In this document: positions 6,883 through 7,543 of the stretch, one piece after another
How the letters are laid out: every line of letters begins with the position of its first letter
Numbering within the stretch: the first letter of the stretch is position 1
Assembly: GCA_013388525.1 (NCBI GenBank)
Contig: JACAFA010000293.1
Span: 1 to 7,543 of the forward strand
Direction of reading: 5' to 3'
Source of the DNA: Ignavibacteriaceae bacterium
GTDB taxonomy: Bacteria; Bacteroidota; Ignavibacteria; Ignavibacteriales; Ignavibacteriaceae
Length of the DNA: 7,543 bases
The notes under the pieces: generated by a model
What the model saw: the letters and a program-made list of their open reading frames with translations, nothing else
Databases searched by the model: none
What the model was told of the DNA's origin: nothing
Program-made: the position numbers and the translations under genes

Positions 6883-7003
6883 ATTATAAAACTTAATTAT
6901 TCACCCTTAACAATTTTTATATTAATTTTTTCATTCGAGTATTGCGTTTATGTTTTAAATTATTTTAGTTTCGGTAGGCTTTAACAATTCGTAAGGTGAA
7001 ACT

Positions 7004-7204
7004 ATGCAAACAGATGATGTTCTAAACTGGGTTTGTCAGTACTGCGGAGAGGAGAATGAAATTTGGGTCGATCTTACTGTTAAAGGGGACCAGGACTTTA
7101 TCGAAGATTGCGAAGTATGCTGCAGACCGAACAGAATACTGATCAAACACGACAAGGAAGATGAAGAGTATATCCTTGTTGAGTCACGAATTACAGATGA
7201 GTAG
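7004..7204 (+). CDS. CPXCG-type cysteine-rich zinc-ribbon protein
   Basis: A 66-residue protein of the CPXCG cysteine-rich family (PF14255). The zinc-binding pattern is C11-x-x-C14-G with a second knuckle, C36-E-V-C39-C40-R-P, separated by VDLTVKGDQDFIEDCEVCCR, which matches the family core of VD, Q, EDC and CCRP. The proline of the usual CPxCG motif is replaced by Q12 (CQYCG); all cysteines remain, so metal binding should be intact. The rest is strongly acidic (DKEDEE) and soluble. Family members are small cytoplasmic proteins of unknown function. AAGG lies 6-9 bases before the ATG, a weak SD. It is the only plus-strand gene here, divergent from the dnaE-like gene and convergent with the small membrane-protein frame. 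No terminator is obvious after its stop. Confidence 0.88.
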   Translation: MQTDDVLNWVCQYCGEENEIWVDLTVKGDQDFIEDCEVCCRPNRILIKHDKEDEEYILVESRITDE

Positions 7205-7307
7205 TTATCTCTTTTTCCGAATGTAGATTTTCAAACAATAAACTGACTTCAAATTCCATTGATTAAACTTAAAAGGAATTTGCAGCTGCAATCATCATCT
7301 GAATATG

Positions 7308-7439
7308 TTATTCGACGCTTAAGCCTTCCCTCAATCTTATAATCGTCATATCTTCATCTGCTCTCTTCCGAACGATTCCGAATATAAGAGCAACATTTAG
7401 TGCAGCCGAAATAATCAGCAGGAGAATTAATAGCATCAT
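7308..7439 (-). CDS. Predicted 43-residue single-pass membrane protein
   Basis: A short minus-strand frame that I do not recognise. It begins with two ATGs (7437-7439 and 7434-7436) and ends with TAA at 7308-7310, giving 43 or 42 residues. The near-perfect SD AAGGAGGT (7444-7451) lies 5 bases before the first ATG and 8 before the second, so the second may be the true start. Residues 2-23 are an uninterrupted hydrophobic helix (LLILLLIISAALNVALIFGI) directly followed by VRKRADED, a positive stop-transfer signal that predicts an N-out, C-in orientation. The last 20 residues (MTIIRLREGLSVE at the end) are short and amphipathic. It follows the stop of an upstream partial frame by 44 bp and may share its operon. 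Small membrane proteins of this kind often modulate a larger membrane complex, but no partner is visible. Confidence 0.6.
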   Translation of the reverse strand: MMLLILLLIISAALNVALIFGIVRKRADEDMTIIRLREGLSVE

Positions 7440-7483
7440 ATAAACCTCCTTAGTTGATAAATTTAACTAGTTCTCTATGTCCT

Positions 7484-7543
7484 CTACTTGATCTTTTCTT
7501 GTTCTTTTTCCAAAATTTCAATTAGTCCATAATCATTCTTAAA
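7484..7543 (-). CDS. C-terminal end of an unidentified gene
   Basis: From the right edge, the minus strand reads 19 open codons, FKNDYGLIEILEKEQEKIK, then TAG at 7484-7486. The Glu/Lys-rich helix-like tail looks like a genuine protein end, and the small membrane-protein gene starts 44 bp later in the same direction. The stretch is too short to name, and a frame this length can occur by chance. Confidence 0.4.
   Translation of the reverse strand, partial: FKNDYGLIEILEKEQEKIK

Larger units (their letters stand above)
6603..7003. other. Gene-free spacer between divergent genes
   Basis: No convincing coding frame is seen here on either strand, and no remnant of the missing dnaE N-terminal half. 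It holds a short heptamer repeat (6641-6661), a possible plus-strand -35 box TTGAAA (6718-6723) with a poor -10 (TATCTG, 6742-6747), and about 100 bases with small potential hairpins. One of these is CACAA (6803-6807) with TTGTG (6826-6830), enclosing TTCT/AGAA. A strong plus-strand terminator follows at 6848-6882. After the terminator comes AT-rich DNA that must carry the promoter of the 7004 gene; I see no clear boxes. A small RNA of roughly 130 nt ending at the terminator is possible but unproved. Confidence 0.5.

Noticed and set aside
7251..7281. AAATTCC and GGAATTT arms 17 bases apart between convergent genes, as a shared terminator
   Set aside because: The stem is only 7 bp, AT-rich, with a long loop and no T tract; too weak to call.
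7280..7291. Perfect 12-bp palindrome TTGCAGCTGCAA after the small membrane-protein frame
   Set aside because: With no loop it cannot make a good hairpin, has no T run of note, and stands alone; probably chance, though an operator cannot be excluded.

Overview
The window is AT-rich DNA with compact, mostly minus-strand bacterial genes. The protein types point to the Bacteroidota/Chlorobiota side of the tree, possibly an Ignavibacteria-like organism: a DnaE of the second kind found in Bacteroidetes, a FixL/FixJ-like two-component pair, and short lipoproteins with no strong Shine-Dalgarno (SD) sequence. This placement is inferred from remembered protein resemblance and cannot be proved from 7.5 kb.

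Layout, in minus-strand transcription order from the right edge. A short partial reading frame (7484-7543) is followed by a 43-codon frame with an excellent SD, predicted to be a small one-pass membrane protein (7308-7439). A lone plus-strand gene (7004-7204) encodes a CPXCG-type zinc-ribbon protein. A gene-free stretch (6573-7003) holds a plus-strand intrinsic terminator with no gene in front of it, and a long dyad that overlaps the start of the next gene.

Six complete minus-strand genes and one incomplete one then follow with small gaps: the C-terminal half of a DNA polymerase III alpha subunit without the catalytic palm (4890-6572), a DUF6498-type membrane protein (4133-4837), a SugE/Gdx-type small multidrug resistance transporter (3768-4097), a lipoprotein (3134-3748), a six-helix potassium channel (2425-3090), a membrane histidine kinase with an ABC-substrate-binding-like sensor (436-2310), and its FixJ-like response regulator, cut by the left edge (1-443).

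How they fit together. Kinase and regulator overlap by 8 bp and are almost certainly one signalling unit. DUF6498, SugE, lipoprotein and channel are closely spaced and could be co-transcribed, mostly as membrane or envelope functions, but no shared pathway is evident. The items most worth a second look are the palm-less DnaE with its palindromic start region, the orphan terminator and possible small RNA at 6750-6882, and the small membrane protein.
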